A DNA stretch of 64,000 nt from Shewanella glacialimarina (lineage in GTDB: Bacteria; Pseudomonadota; Gammaproteobacteria; Enterobacterales; Shewanellaceae): NCBI RefSeq assembly GCF_020511155.1, contig NZ_CP041216.1, forward strand, positions 4,092,001 through 4,156,000, written 5' to 3'. The translations under genes were made by a program, and so were the position numbers. The notes beneath the pieces were generated by a model. The model searched no databases. It was not told the DNA's origin and saw only the letters and a list, made by a program, of their open reading frames with translations. Positions 46,991-56,130 of the stretch are shown in pieces (the stretch's first letter is position 1; every line of letters begins with the position of its first letter).

Positions 46991-47617
46991 ATGAAAATTT
47001 TACTCGCTGAAGACCAGGCTATGATCCGTGGTGCCTTAGTGGCACTGCTCACGTTGGCCAAAGACCAATTACCCCACGCGCATTTAGCTAATGGCTTTGA
47101 AATTATAGAAGCTGAAGACGGTGAGCAAGCTTTAGCTTTGCTGAAAAAACAGTCTTTTGATTTATTACTCACCGACATAGAAATGCCGCATAAAACCGGT
47201 CTTGATTTAAGCCAATGGCTACAATCACAATCCAGCACAACCAAAGTCATAATTCTAACCACGTTTGGCCGGGCAGGTTATATCAAACGAGCCTTGGAAT
47301 ATGGTGTAAATGGCTTTTTATTAAAAGACGCCCCATCGGATGAGTTAATCAGTGCCATTGTTAAGGTCATGTCAGGCAAGCGAGTGATTGACCCAGAGCT
47401 TGCGTTTGCCGCCATAGGTGAAATTGACCCACTAAATGATAAAGAACGACAAGCACTGCGATTAGCCAGCGAAGGTAAAGCCACCAGCGATATTGCCAAA
47501 TCACTTTTTATTGCTGAAGGTACAGTACGTAATTACTTATCTGAAGCAATCGCCAAACTTAATGCCAGCAACCGCATTGATGCTGCCCGAATCGCCAGGC
47601 AAAAAGGTTGGTTATAA
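46991..47617 (+). CDS. NarL/DesR-type response regulator
   Basis: A 208-residue regulator from the ATG at 46991 (AAGAGGATCAAGG upstream). The receiver domain has the acidic pocket at E7-D8, phosphoacceptor Asp62 in LLLTDIEMP, Thr in ILTTFGRAGY and Lys in FLLKDAPSDE. The C-terminal LuxR-type helix-turn-helix reads LNDKERQALRLASEGKATSDIAKSLFIAEGTVRNYLSEAIAKL. With the preceding kinase it makes a DesK/DesR-like pair. Such regulators bind short inverted repeats as dimers; candidates lie at 44918 and 45781. Confidence 0.93.
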   Translation: MKILLAEDQAMIRGALVALLTLAKDQLPHAHLANGFEIIEAEDGEQALALLKKQSFDLLLTDIEMPHKTGLDLSQWLQSQSSTTKVIILTTFGRAGYIKRALEYGVNGFLLKDAPSDELISAIVKVMSGKRVIDPELAFAAIGEIDPLNDKERQALRLASEGKATSDIAKSLFIAEGTVRNYLSEAIAKLNASNRIDAARIARQKGWL

Positions 47618-47749
47618 ATTTAAGCTAATATCTTGATATTGCCTTAGATCTAATCTCTGCTAAGATAGTAAAATACATGTATATAATTACAGTACTATGC
47701 CAGTGCTATGCAAATTAAGTTAAGCATAACTTAGTGGAGTAAATAACGT

Positions 47750-49825
47750 TTGTTGCGTTTAGATTTAGTGCCCATCACCGAGCTAAAAGGTGTGGCGAAA
47801 AAAATGGCTGAAAGGCTGTATAAGCTAGGCATTAAAACAGTACAAGATGTGCTGTTTCACTTACCGCTGCGTTATGAAGACCGCACTCAAATCTATCCTA
47901 TTAGCGCCCTCTCATTTGGCAGCTACGGCACCATCGAAGCCGAAGTGCAGTCCACGCAAATTATTCAAGGTCGTCGCAGAATGCTTATCTGCAATGTGCG
48001 TGATGACACGGGGAAAATGACATTACGTTTTTTTAATTTTTCAATGGCGCAACGTAATGGTATGCAACAAGGCGCGATGATCCGTGCCTATGGTGAAGTT
48101 CGTCGTGGCAATCATCATGCTGAAATAGTTCACCCTGAATATAAAATTATCCAAGCCGGTGATGAAAGTAATTTAACTGAAACCTTAACCCCGATTTATC
48201 CGACAACGGAAGGGTTAAAGCAGGCTAGTTGGATTAAGTTAACCGAACAAGCACTATTGATGCTAAGTCAAGGTGGCTTACAAGAGCTTATTCCCGCTAA
48301 CCTGCAACCCAATAACCTGACACTGCCGCAAGCTCTTATGCTACTGCATAGACCGGATAAAAATGTCGATCCATTTGCGCTTGAACAAGGACAGCACCCT
48401 GCCCAGCAACGTTTAGTTCAAGAAGAATTGCTTGCCCACAACTTAAGCATGTTACAGCTAAGACAAAAATCCCAGCGTGATGCTGCTATTTCAATCACCG
48501 CCAGCGGCCAACTACTTAATCCATTTTTAAAAAATCTCCCTTTTAGGCCAACAGGTGCGCAGCAGCGCGTTGTTGCTGAAATAAGCCAAGACTTACAGCA
48601 ATCCCATCCTATGATGCGATTAGTGCAAGGTGATGTAGGCTCAGGCAAAACATTAGTTGCTGCAATGGCCGCGCTGCAAGCCATAGAAAATGGTTATCAA
48701 GTGGCTATGATGGCACCCACTGAGCTATTAGCCGAACAGCATGCCATTAATTTCGCCCAATGGTTTGAACCTTTAGGGGTAAAAGTTGGCTGGTTAGCAG
48801 GTAAAGTCAAAGGCAAGGCAAGAGTACAATCATTAGAAGATATCGCTTCGGGCGCCGCACAGATAGTGATTGGTACCCATGCAATATTTCAAGAGGCGGT
48901 CCATTTTCATAAGCTTGCGTTAATTATTATTGATGAACAACACAGATTTGGTGTTCATCAACGTTTAGGCTTACGCGAAAAAGGCGTTAGCCAAGGTTTT
49001 CATCCACATCAACTCATTATGACTGCAACCCCCATACCCAGAACCTTAGCTATGACAGCCTATGCGGATTTGGATACCTCGGTGATTGATGAATTACCCC
49101 CAGGCAGAACCCCTGTAACGACTGTAGCGATATCTGATAGTCGCCGCAATGATGTGATAGAAAGAGTTAGGCAGGCCGCGCTACAAGATAATCGTCAAGC
49201 TTACTGGGTATGCACCTTAATTGAAGAGTCTGAAGTATTAGAGTGTCAGGCTGCTGAAGATACCGCGGCAGAACTGACTGAGGTATTACCAGAACTCACT
49301 ATTGGCTTAGTGCATGGGCGCATGAAAAGCGCTGAAAAACAACAGGTCATGGCTAAATTTAAGGCCGGTGAAATACAATTGTTAGTTGCGACGACTGTGA
49401 TTGAAGTAGGCGTTGATGTGCCTAATGCTAGCTTAATGATTATTGAAAATCCTGAACGTTTAGGGCTGGCTCAATTACACCAATTAAGGGGACGTGTTGG
49501 CCGAGGTGCGGTGGCAAGTCATTGCGTTATGCTATATAAAGCGCCATTGTCACAAACTGCGACCAAGCGATTAGGTGTGCTACGTAATAGTAATGATGGC
49601 TTTGTTATTGCCCAAAAAGATTTAGAGATCAGAGGCCCTGGTGAAGTATTAGGTACCAAACAAACTGGGCTGGCTGAAATGAAAATTGCTGATTTAATCC
49701 GTGACCAGCACCTGATCCCAAGCATTCAAAAGCTTGCTGTGCATATTTATCAGCAAGTGCCCGATAACGTCGACTTGATCATTGAGCGATGGTTGGGTGA
49801 ACGACAGCAATATGTGCAAGCATAA
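47750..49825 (+). CDS. recG: ATP-dependent DNA helicase RecG
   Basis: A 691-residue RecG (E. coli 693). N-terminal wedge domain (GVKK-like GVAKKMAERLYKLGIKTVQDVLFHLPLRYEDRT), Walker A GDVGSGKT, DEQH box IIIDEQHRFGVHQRL, MTATPIPRTLAMTAYADLD, and the C-terminal LRGRVGRGAVASHCV and QKDLEIRGPGEVLGTKQTG motifs. It remodels stalled forks and Holliday junctions. The start is one of two adjacent TTG codons (47750, 47753) preceded by GTGGAG; no in-frame ATG is near. It stands alone on the plus strand. Confidence 0.98.
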   Translation: MLRLDLVPITELKGVAKKMAERLYKLGIKTVQDVLFHLPLRYEDRTQIYPISALSFGSYGTIEAEVQSTQIIQGRRRMLICNVRDDTGKMTLRFFNFSMAQRNGMQQGAMIRAYGEVRRGNHHAEIVHPEYKIIQAGDESNLTETLTPIYPTTEGLKQASWIKLTEQALLMLSQGGLQELIPANLQPNNLTLPQALMLLHRPDKNVDPFALEQGQHPAQQRLVQEELLAHNLSMLQLRQKSQRDAAISITASGQLLNPFLKNLPFRPTGAQQRVVAEISQDLQQSHPMMRLVQGDVGSGKTLVAAMAALQAIENGYQVAMMAPTELLAEQHAINFAQWFEPLGVKVGWLAGKVKGKARVQSLEDIASGAAQIVIGTHAIFQEAVHFHKLALIIIDEQHRFGVHQRLGLREKGVSQGFHPHQLIMTATPIPRTLAMTAYADLDTSVIDELPPGRTPVTTVAISDSRRNDVIERVRQAALQDNRQAYWVCTLIEESEVLECQAAEDTAAELTEVLPELTIGLVHGRMKSAEKQQVMAKFKAGEIQLLVATTVIEVGVDVPNASLMIIENPERLGLAQLHQLRGRVGRGAVASHCVMLYKAPLSQTATKRLGVLRNSNDGFVIAQKDLEIRGPGEVLGTKQTGLAEMKIADLIRDQHLIPSIQKLAVHIYQQVPDNVDLIIERWLGERQQYVQA

Positions 49826-49945
49826 GATGATTTTTTATTTATATTTTAACCACCCTATGGACATGCAAGCTTAATCTTGCACAATGGAGACAGTATTTAC
49901 TTTTTCTGTTCCGTATTATCAGCTTTAAACAGCTAAGGAATTGCA

Positions 49946-50848
49946 ATGCAGGTTAATAAAGAAGATAGAGCAACACCCTCGACTGAAGCTGAAGCGAAAC
50001 CAAACATGAATAACGCCATTATCGGTGGCGTTATCGTTGCACTGATAGCCGGTGCGGGTTACTTCTATATGAGTGGCGAAGGCTCAACTGAATTAGAACC
50101 GGCCATGCCAACACCTATTGAGTTACCAGAACCAGTACCGATGAATCCTATCGAAGAAGTACCCATTGAAGAATCGATTACAGATACTGATGCAACAGAA
50201 GCATCAGTATCGGATATTGTGCCATTGGGTGGAGAGTCACAAGCAACTGAAGTGGTTGTAGAACCCTTACCGCCATTAGCGGAATCCGATGACTTTGTTG
50301 CCAAGAAAACCTTAGCCGTTGCAAACGGAATGAAAATTGAACCACTTATTTTGAAAAAAGATATGGCGCGTCAATTTGTGGTCTTTATTGATAACTTAGC
50401 TCAAGGTGAGTTGATCCGTAAAGCCAGCCCAATGCAGGGACCCAGCAATAAGTTTTCGGTGAGTGAAATTACCAATAAAACCTATTTAAACCCAGACAGT
50501 TATCATCGATATGATTTATACGCAGATTTTGTTACTGGATTAAATGATCAAGAACTTGCCACGACTTACCGTGAACTTAAGCCATTATTTGAGGAAGCGT
50601 TTACAGAACTTGGTTATACCGATATGACTTTTGATGAACGCATGCAACAAGCTTTTAAAATGATTGCAGACGCCCCTATTGTTGAAGATCCTATTGAATT
50701 AACTTCAATATCGGTTAATTACCAATATGTTGATGCTAATTTAGAAGCACTACCGAATGCACAAAAACTGCTTGTTAGAATGGGACCAGAAAACACCCGT
50801 AAAATTAAAAATGCTGTAAAACGATTACAGCCTTTATTACCTCAATAG
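49946..50848 (+). CDS. DUF3014 membrane-anchored protein
   Basis: A 300-residue bitopic protein: short cytoplasmic N-terminus, one membrane helix (about 28-46, AIIGGVIVALIAGAGYFYM), a Pro/Glu-rich acidic periplasmic linker (48-105) with PIE and PEPVP units, and the DUF3014 domain (115-300) with ARQFVVFIDNLAQGELIRK, SYHRYDLYADFVTGL and LLVRMGPENTRKIK. Function unknown. It has its own terminator and sits after recG. Confidence 0.88.
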   Translation: MQVNKEDRATPSTEAEAKPNMNNAIIGGVIVALIAGAGYFYMSGEGSTELEPAMPTPIELPEPVPMNPIEEVPIEESITDTDATEASVSDIVPLGGESQATEVVVEPLPPLAESDDFVAKKTLAVANGMKIEPLILKKDMARQFVVFIDNLAQGELIRKASPMQGPSNKFSVSEITNKTYLNPDSYHRYDLYADFVTGLNDQELATTYRELKPLFEEAFTELGYTDMTFDERMQQAFKMIADAPIVEDPIELTSISVNYQYVDANLEALPNAQKLLVRMGPENTRKIKNAVKRLQPLLPQ

Positions 50849-50884
50849 CCTTTAAACTCTGCGGCATTTGAGTGACCAATAAGC

Positions 50885-50918
50885 AGCAGCGAAAGAACCT
50901 TTTTTTCGCTGCTTTTTT
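50885..50918 (+). terminator. Rho-independent terminator after the DUF3014 gene
   Basis: AGCAGCGAAA (50885-50894) pairs with TTTCGCTGCT (50904-50913), nine-base loop, followed by TTTTTT. Confidence 0.9.
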
Positions 50919-51061
50919 ATGCCAGCAAGACTGTTTAGCCCTTCATGCTTTAGTGTACAATTAGCTGTTGATTTTCGATTGCCAGTTATCACCCAGCGTT
51001 TCACTATCAAACAAAAATGAATACTTAGATAAGGACGACTAGGCAGCAAAGAGGCAATGTA

Positions 51062-51560
51062 GTGCAGTTAGCATTTGATATTTTATCATGGAGTGCCTGG
51101 ACACCTGACTTTCAAACAAAAGAAAGTTGGTCGCTCTGGCATCAACCAAATCAACAAACCGCACTCAATAAAGTGTCGCCAGCGCTTTCTCAAATACCTG
51201 CAATGCAAAGACGCCGGTTCAGTCGACTAACCAAAATGATGCTTACTGCCGCATTTGACTGCCAAGCAGAAGTGTCAACTCGCAGTATATTTGCATCCCG
51301 CCACGGTGAGCTCAATCGCACTATTGGCTTGCTTGAAGATGTGGTAGCCAAATAACCTCTTTCCCCCATGGCCTTTAGCCAGTCAGTGCATAATACTGGC
51401 AGTGGGATATATGGCATATTAAGCGCTAACAAAACTAGCTCAACCTCAATTGCTGCTGGCGCCCAAAGTTTGCCGCAAGCGTTTATCGAAGCCTATGGCC
51501 AACTTGCTGAGCAGCCCCAGCCAGTTGAAATCGGTATTACCGCAAATTGTCAGCTAACAG
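51062..51560 (+). pseudogene. Decayed beta-ketoacyl-synthase-like gene (Ketoacyl-synt_2, chain-length-factor type)
   Basis: From a GTG at 51062 the first 97 codons read MQLAFDILSWSAWTPDF, PALSQIPAMQRRRFSRLTKMML and FASRHGELNRTIGLLEDVVAK, the hallmark start of the short ketoacyl-synthase-like protein of aryl-polyene-type clusters. An in-frame TAA (51353-51355) interrupts it, and the same frame then continues with PLSPMAFSQSVHNTGSGIYGIL, the next conserved block of that family. The sequence diverges from the family after about codon 160 and runs into a piece of another gene. The intact protein would be about 240 residues. The stop could have come from CAA, AAA or GAA by one base change. Confidence 0.85.
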
Positions 51561-51800
51561 CAGCAAGGTAACAGCATCACCTGGGGCTTGTTGCTGATGG
51601 AAGTTTAGATTTTTTAAAGGCTATGTCCCTGAGCAAGCTCTGCTACCTGGTGTCACGCAGCTAGATTGGGCTGTGCACCTAGACTGTAATGCGTTTGGCT
51701 ACCCATCCAACCTTGTCAGCCTTGAAGTACTAAAATTTTAACAGCTACTGTTACGCAACAGTCATGTGGACATCACTGCCAGTCATAATAAAGATAAAGC
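51545..51800 (+). pseudogene. Decayed ApeI-like 3-hydroxyacyl-ACP dehydratase
   Basis: In the frame of the preceding relic, QLTAAR, a TAA (51569-51571), and QHHLGLVADGSLDF resemble the N-terminus of an ApeI-type dehydratase. At a six-T tract (51610-51615) the frame must shift by one to continue FKGYVPEQALLPGVTQLDWAVHLDC, FGYPSNLVSLEVLKF, another TAA (51739-51741), and QLLLRNSHVDITASHNKDKAKL. The block GxxPxxxLLPGVTQLDWA is the hot-dog dehydratase signature of the ACP dehydratase partner in aryl-polyene-like clusters. Both stops are explained by CAA to TAA. The ends of the fragment are approximate. Confidence 0.8.
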
Positions 51801-51988
51801 CAAGTTAACCAGTTTAAACGAATTAACTAATGATAAACTGGCGATTGATGCCTTTGCCTGGATAACTAAAGCACTTTGAGTCTCTGGCAATAGAGAAATT
51901 CAAATCTGTAATAGTGACGCTATCTGAAACCGAACCAGAAAAAGCTACGCAGTTACGCATCAAAGTATTTAAGTATTTAAGTATTTAA
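51801..51988 (+). pseudogene. Unidentified coding remnant
   Basis: The dehydratase frame continues as TSLNELTNDKLAIDAFAWITKAL to a TGA (51877-51879). Shifting frame by one at that point gives ESLAIEKFKSVIVTLSETE and EPEKATQLRIKVF, ending at 51988. The joined peptide looks like the C-terminal part of a protein of the 6-pyruvoyl-tetrahydropterin synthase/QueD kind (helix, then a V-x-V-x-E-T/S-E strand), but this is weak. It is a third broken piece in the same scar. Confidence 0.4.
51964..51987. repeat. Three tandem copies of AGTATTTA
   Basis: Exact 8-base unit repeated three times at the end of the scar. It may mark a slippage site in sequence no longer under selection. Confidence 0.9.
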
Positions 51989-52083
51989 ACTCTTACCGTT
52001 AAGCCTAATTGCTTAGCTTTAACAAAAATGCGCCTCATTCGAGTCGCATTTGGCCTTAAACACAGACATGTTAAAACATACAA

Positions 52084-53586
52084 CTAAACACGATATATCG
52101 CCGCTTTGGTTTGATACTCTTCAGTAATTTTCTTCATGCTTGTGACTCCATTAGCTAACTTAGCAATTTGCTCTGATAACAAGGCAACTGTGTTCATGTT
52201 GTCACTCATTTCGCTGCCAATATGGCTTAATTGCTTACCCTGTTGTTCTGTATCATCAGCAACATGGCGGCTTAAACTAGCAACTTGCTCAATTTGATTA
52301 GCACGATCTGCCAGTCCAGAAGCAATGGTATTCGTATGGGCCACATTTGCAGTTGTACGTTGCTTACCCTCATCCATTGACTCAACTGTTTTCAGCATAC
52401 TGCTATTTAACCGACTTAACACTTTGGCAATTTCATCGGTTGATTGACTAGTTCGTTGTGCTAAAGCGCGCACTTCATCGGCAACCACAGCAAAACCACG
52501 GCCACTTTCACCCGCTCTTGCTGCTTCAATCGCGGCATTTAATGCCAGTAAATTAGTTTGTTCGGAAATGCTTCGAATAGCTTGCAGTAAAGTAGTTATC
52601 GCAGTGACATCTTTGGTTAAATCAGTTAGCGAACCGGTTACCTCTGTGGTATTGGCTTCTAATAACGTCATGTCTTTCATAATAGACAATGCGCTTTGTC
52701 TATCTTGCACACTTGATGATGCCGCTACTTGCGCTTGCTCTGCTGATAATTTGCTGTTATCGGTGACTTGTTGAAAGTACTGGATAACATTTTGCGCCGT
52801 TTGCGAAATAGACTGCGCCTGATGCTGCTGATGATTCATAGCCTCTTGAGTATGCTCGCTTAACATCAGTAATTGATCTGACGTCTTAGTCATCTTGGCG
52901 GCAATATCATGGTAATCACTGAACAACTGGCTCAACTCCTCCAACATTAAATTGAATGCAATCTCTGCTGTTGTATTGGCCGGGCTCAACCTAATCGATA
53001 AGTCTTTATTAGCCGAAATTTGCTCAATAGCATCGGCGATGCGTAAATTCGCCGATGAGTCTTCACGCATAAAAAGTGAGATTCGAATCAAAATAATCGT
53101 TTCAGCTGCAGCAAATAAAGCATGTATTAACATAATGCTCCAATTACACTCGCCGGCAAAAATCATTATCGGGGTATCAAAAAAACTCCCACCAGAAAGT
53201 TGTATCGAGGTAAATAAAACATGATGAAAAGCAACCGTTAACAAGGAGGCTAACAAAGGCTGCCAGCGCTGATAAAGCAAAAAAATGGACATAGTTGCAA
53301 AGATATGAAAATGCATTTCAATCATACCCATTTGGCTTTGTATCAACAAGCCTGACACTGTCATCATGATTACAGCAGCAACAATGCCAAACAACGGTGT
53401 ACCTTTTAGCATGCTATAACTTGCTTGAACTAATACCACAATAGCAACAGCTGAAACACCGGTAAACGTCAGCATTTGCGCACCAAAAAAACCACTTAAA
53501 ATAAGTAACGGTGCTTGCATTAATAAAATTCGGTATATGTATGCATCATTTTTTAATAGCCGTTCAATGGCTTGCGATTCAATCAT
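52084..53586 (-). CDS. Methyl-accepting chemotaxis protein with histidine-rich membrane sensor domain
   Basis: A 500-residue chemoreceptor. Residues 18-172 hold about six membrane helices and no large periplasmic domain. Histidines cluster in them: H92 and H94 in IEMHFHIF, H121-H122 in AFHHVLF, H155. After a HAMP-less linker (about 176-230) comes the signalling domain with the hairpin tip [44 protein letters not shown]. It would relay to CheA/CheW. The intramembrane histidines suggest metal or haem binding (inference). It starts nine bases after the SCO-like gene, so the two are probably cotranscribed. Confidence 0.92.
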   Translation of the reverse strand: MIESQAIERLLKNDAYIYRILLMQAPLLILSGFFGAQMLTFTGVSAVAIVVLVQASYSMLKGTPLFGIVAAVIMMTVSGLLIQSQMGMIEMHFHIFATMSIFLLYQRWQPLLASLLTVAFHHVLFTSIQLSGGSFFDTPIMIFAGECNWSIMLIHALFAAAETIILIRISLFMREDSSANLRIADAIEQISANKDLSIRLSPANTTAEIAFNLMLEELSQLFSDYHDIAAKMTKTSDQLLMLSEHTQEAMNHQQHQAQSISQTAQNVIQYFQQVTDNSKLSAEQAQVAASSSVQDRQSALSIMKDMTLLEANTTEVTGSLTDLTKDVTAITTLLQAIRSISEQTNLLALNAAIEAARAGESGRGFAVVADEVRALAQRTSQSTDEIAKVLSRLNSSMLKTVESMDEGKQRTTANVAHTNTIASGLADRANQIEQVASLSRHVADDTEQQGKQLSHIGSEMSDNMNTVALLSEQIAKLANGVTSMKKITEEYQTKAAIYRV

Positions 53587-53595
53587 AGCGATCCT

Positions 53596-54213
53596 TTAGT
53601 TCGATGTTAGATATTGTCTTAATTCAGCTAACATCTTGTCGGTCGAAAGTTGTTTGGCTGTGTAAATACGAGCAATATGTCCATTCGGTGCAATTAAATA
53701 TAGATTACCTACGTGATTATTAGTAGGTGAATACGCATGAATATTTTCAGACAAATGCTGGGAAAACCTCAATAGATCAGATTCTGCCAGCGCGGCACTG
53801 ACAAATCTAGCTGACTGGGCGTCAATCATTTGCTGTCGCATTGCTGGAGTATCATTGTCAGGGTCAATAGTAATAAACATAAAAACTATATCTGCTTGGC
53901 CCAATTCAGTATCTTGGGCAATAGCATTTTCAAGCTGATGTAATTGCTGAATGCGTATTGGACAGATTTCTGAGCAAGACAAAAATCCAGCAAACAAATA
54001 AGTGAACTGACCAGAATTAGCAGGAAAAATATGCGTATTAAGCTTAGTGTCTTGCCATTGAAAAGATAACGGTGCTAAATTTTCAGCATTAATACCATAT
54101 CGGCTTTGGCCATCTGTACTGGTAATGAGTTGTGCTGTAATCATTAATAGAGGCACTAAAAATAGTGCGGTAACAATAAAGCCAACTGCCGACCATTTCT
54201 GCGTTTTTGTCAT
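53596..54213 (-). CDS. SCO1/SenC-like copper-binding thioredoxin-fold protein
   Basis: A 205-residue membrane-anchored protein: one N-terminal helix (about 10-30), then a thioredoxin-like domain with the SCO metal site, C80 and C84 in SCSEICPI and the distal H167 in NNHVGNLYLI, and FITIDPDNDTP. SCO proteins deliver copper to the CuA site of cytochrome oxidase or act as thiol-disulfide/copper sensors. No oxidase gene is nearby here; its only close neighbour is the chemoreceptor gene downstream, which hints at a sensory rather than an oxidase-assembly role (inference). Confidence 0.9.
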   Translation of the reverse strand: MTKTQKWSAVGFIVTALFLVPLLMITAQLITSTDGQSRYGINAENLAPLSFQWQDTKLNTHIFPANSGQFTYLFAGFLSCSEICPIRIQQLHQLENAIAQDTELGQADIVFMFITIDPDNDTPAMRQQMIDAQSARFVSAALAESDLLRFSQHLSENIHAYSPTNNHVGNLYLIAPNGHIARIYTAKQLSTDKMLAELRQYLTSN

Positions 54214-54269
54214 TCACCTCACCACTTAGCGAAATAATATATCTGCGTAAAAAGTTAATACATTATCAT

Positions 54270-54310
54270 AAAAAATGCCCAGGATTGAGTATAACCAATC
54301 ATGGGCATTT
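54270..54310 (-). terminator. Terminator after azoR
   Basis: AAATGCCCA (54273-54281) and TGGGCATTT (54302-54310) form the base of a stem that continues with an inner GATTG/CAATC pair. On the minus strand T residues follow. It is 31 bases after the azoR stop. Confidence 0.8.
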
Positions 54311-54340
54311 ACGGGATTGTATTAATTAATAATCAAACAA

Positions 54341-54934
54341 TTACAATGATATTGCCTTTAATGCTTGCTGTGCATTTGTCATTGCTGATGCGGCAATATC
54401 TGCGCCCATGTTTAACCCTTCAGCATAAATAACTTCTACATCTGTAATGCCAATAAACGCTAATACTGTGGTTAAATAAGGCACGACATGGTCACTGCCA
54501 GCATCTTTATGCATACCGCCACTGGAAGTCACAATCACGGCTTTTTTGCCGGTTAATAATCCCTGTGGTCCTTTATCTGTATAGGTAAATGTCACACCTG
54601 CTCTGGCAATAAAATCAATCCAAGCTTTAAGTTGTGTAGGGATCATAAAATTATACATAGGAGCAGCTAATACTATGGTGTCATTGTGCTGGAGCTCAGC
54701 GACTAATTTATCAGATAACGCTAAGGCATCGAGTTGACGCGAAGATAAATTATCGCCACCACGTAAACCATTTGCCAGTTCGCCATCTAATACAGGTACT
54801 GGGTCTAGTGCCAAATCGCGGGTAGTGATTGCTGCACCTTTATCTTTAAATAACATTGCCAAGTCATCTAATAATACTGATGATTGTGAATGCTCGCCTA
54901 AAATACTCGATTTCAACATTAATACTTTGTGCAT
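54341..54934 (-). CDS. azoR: FMN-dependent NADH-azoreductase
   Basis: A 197-residue flavodoxin-like quinone/azo reductase. Visible features are the N-terminal phosphate loop [19 protein letters not shown], the FMN-contact [23 protein letters not shown] and [41 protein letters not shown]. AzoR reduces quinones (and azo dyes) by two electrons with NADH, protecting against thiol and quinone stress. It is monocistronic. Its upstream region (54935-55095) repeats GGAATAA/GAATAA several times, possibly a regulator site. Confidence 0.94.
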   Translation of the reverse strand: MHKVLMLKSSILGEHSQSSVLLDDLAMLFKDKGAAITTRDLALDPVPVLDGELANGLRGGDNLSSRQLDALALSDKLVAELQHNDTIVLAAPMYNFMIPTQLKAWIDFIARAGVTFTYTDKGPQGLLTGKKAVIVTSSGGMHKDAGSDHVVPYLTTVLAFIGITDVEVIYAEGLNMGADIAASAMTNAQQALKAISL

Positions 54935-55095
54935 GATTATTCCTTAAAGTCGTGTCGTCATCTTCAGCACTGGACCCCTTTACGTTCAAACGCGTTGAAT
55001 CGCTGCCTTGATGGAATAACAACAGTATACTTACTAATAAATGGAATAATAGCGGAATAAATCGACACTAACGTTCTAAAAAATAGAATAAATGC

Positions 55096-55611
55096 CTATT
55101 TAGCAAAAGGTAAAGATACATAAACGCCGCAAAAACGAGCGCATAATACATCCTGACACCAGAGTTCAACCGTAAGCTCGGCTTTAACTCGCCGCCCTCG
55201 TGTCAGCGGTGACAAGTCTAATGCTGGCCAAATCACTCTCGCGGTAGGTTGTTGACGCACTGGCGCAATATATTTCACCTGAGCCTCAGCAAGCACAATG
55301 TCACCCGTGACCGAGGCCAACTGCTGTTGCAGCCATACCATGCCCCAACCCGTTAAGGTCATCAAAGTATAAATACTGCCGGCAAACATGGTTTGATGAA
55401 GGTTAATATTGGGTGCTAACGGTGCTGTGGTTATTAGCTCACTGACCAGAGGCAAGGACAAATTCATATCGGGATTAGACTGCTTGGTGTTTACGGTTAA
55501 GTGACTTGCATCAGTAAATGACAACACCTCAATCTGCATAAACTGGCTGAGCGGAATGGTTCGATACCAGGTGCTCACCAGTTCTTCTACTAGCCGTTGA
55601 TGCTGAGTCAT
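55096..55611 (-). CDS. Hot-dog thioesterase, YiiD C-terminal-domain type
   Basis: A 171-residue protein matching the putative thioesterase domain found at the C-terminus of E. coli YiiD (now FabY): LVSTWYRTIPLSQFMQIEV, LAPNINLHQTMFAGSIYTLMTLTGWGMVWLQQQ and LAEAQVKYIAPV. The acetyltransferase half of YiiD is missing. Substrate is unknown; in E. coli the full protein affects initiation of fatty acid synthesis. It is three bases after dtd and last in the yihY-hydrolase-dtd-thioesterase operon, the same association as E. coli dtd-yiiD. Confidence 0.88.
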   Translation of the reverse strand: MTQHQRLVEELVSTWYRTIPLSQFMQIEVLSFTDASHLTVNTKQSNPDMNLSLPLVSELITTAPLAPNINLHQTMFAGSIYTLMTLTGWGMVWLQQQLASVTGDIVLAEAQVKYIAPVRQQPTARVIWPALDLSPLTRGRRVKAELTVELWCQDVLCARFCGVYVSLPFAK

Positions 55612-55614
55612 ACT

Positions 55615-56052
55615 TTATACCTGTAAACTAAAAGTAACTGGGCCGTCATTGATCAAGGATACTTGCATATCAGCACCAAAACGACCAGTTTGCGTGACAA
55701 CACCTAGTTCTCCACAGTATGCGATAAATGCTTCATATAAAGTATTAGCTTGCTCAGGGGTGGCTGCACCAGAAAAACTGGGACGTAACCCTTTGTCTGT
55801 ATCTGCAGCTAAAGTGAACTGAGAAACCACCAGCAATTGGCCGCCGACCTGGGATATATTCAGATTCATTTTGCCATTTTCATCGCTAAACACTCGATAC
55901 TTACTGATCTTGGTGGCCAACTTTTGCATTTTCTCAATGTCATCTTCACGCTCAACACCTAGCAACACCAACAAGCCTTGATTAATCTCGCCAGTTGTTT
56001 CATCTGCCACAGTCACTTTGGCGTGTTTAACCCTTTGTATCAGTCCAATCAT
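55615..56052 (-). CDS. dtd: D-aminoacyl-tRNA deacylase
   Basis: A 145-residue DTD, the standard length. [15 protein letters not shown] start, the [17 protein letters not shown] motif and the C-terminal [11 protein letters not shown] with the cross-subunit Gly-Pro motif that enforces D-chirality are all present. It removes D-amino acids from mischarged tRNA. It lies 78 bases after the hydrolase gene and is tightly linked to the thioesterase gene. Confidence 0.97.
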   Translation of the reverse strand: MIGLIQRVKHAKVTVADETTGEINQGLLVLLGVEREDDIEKMQKLATKISKYRVFSDENGKMNLNISQVGGQLLVVSQFTLAADTDKGLRPSFSGAATPEQANTLYEAFIAYCGELGVVTQTGRFGADMQVSLINDGPVTFSLQV

Positions 56053-56130
56053 AATGTAATTTCACTCCTTAAAAACGGCTTATAACAGGTATAAATTGGC
56101 TGTTCTGCGTTGACTTATCCACGCTATCAT

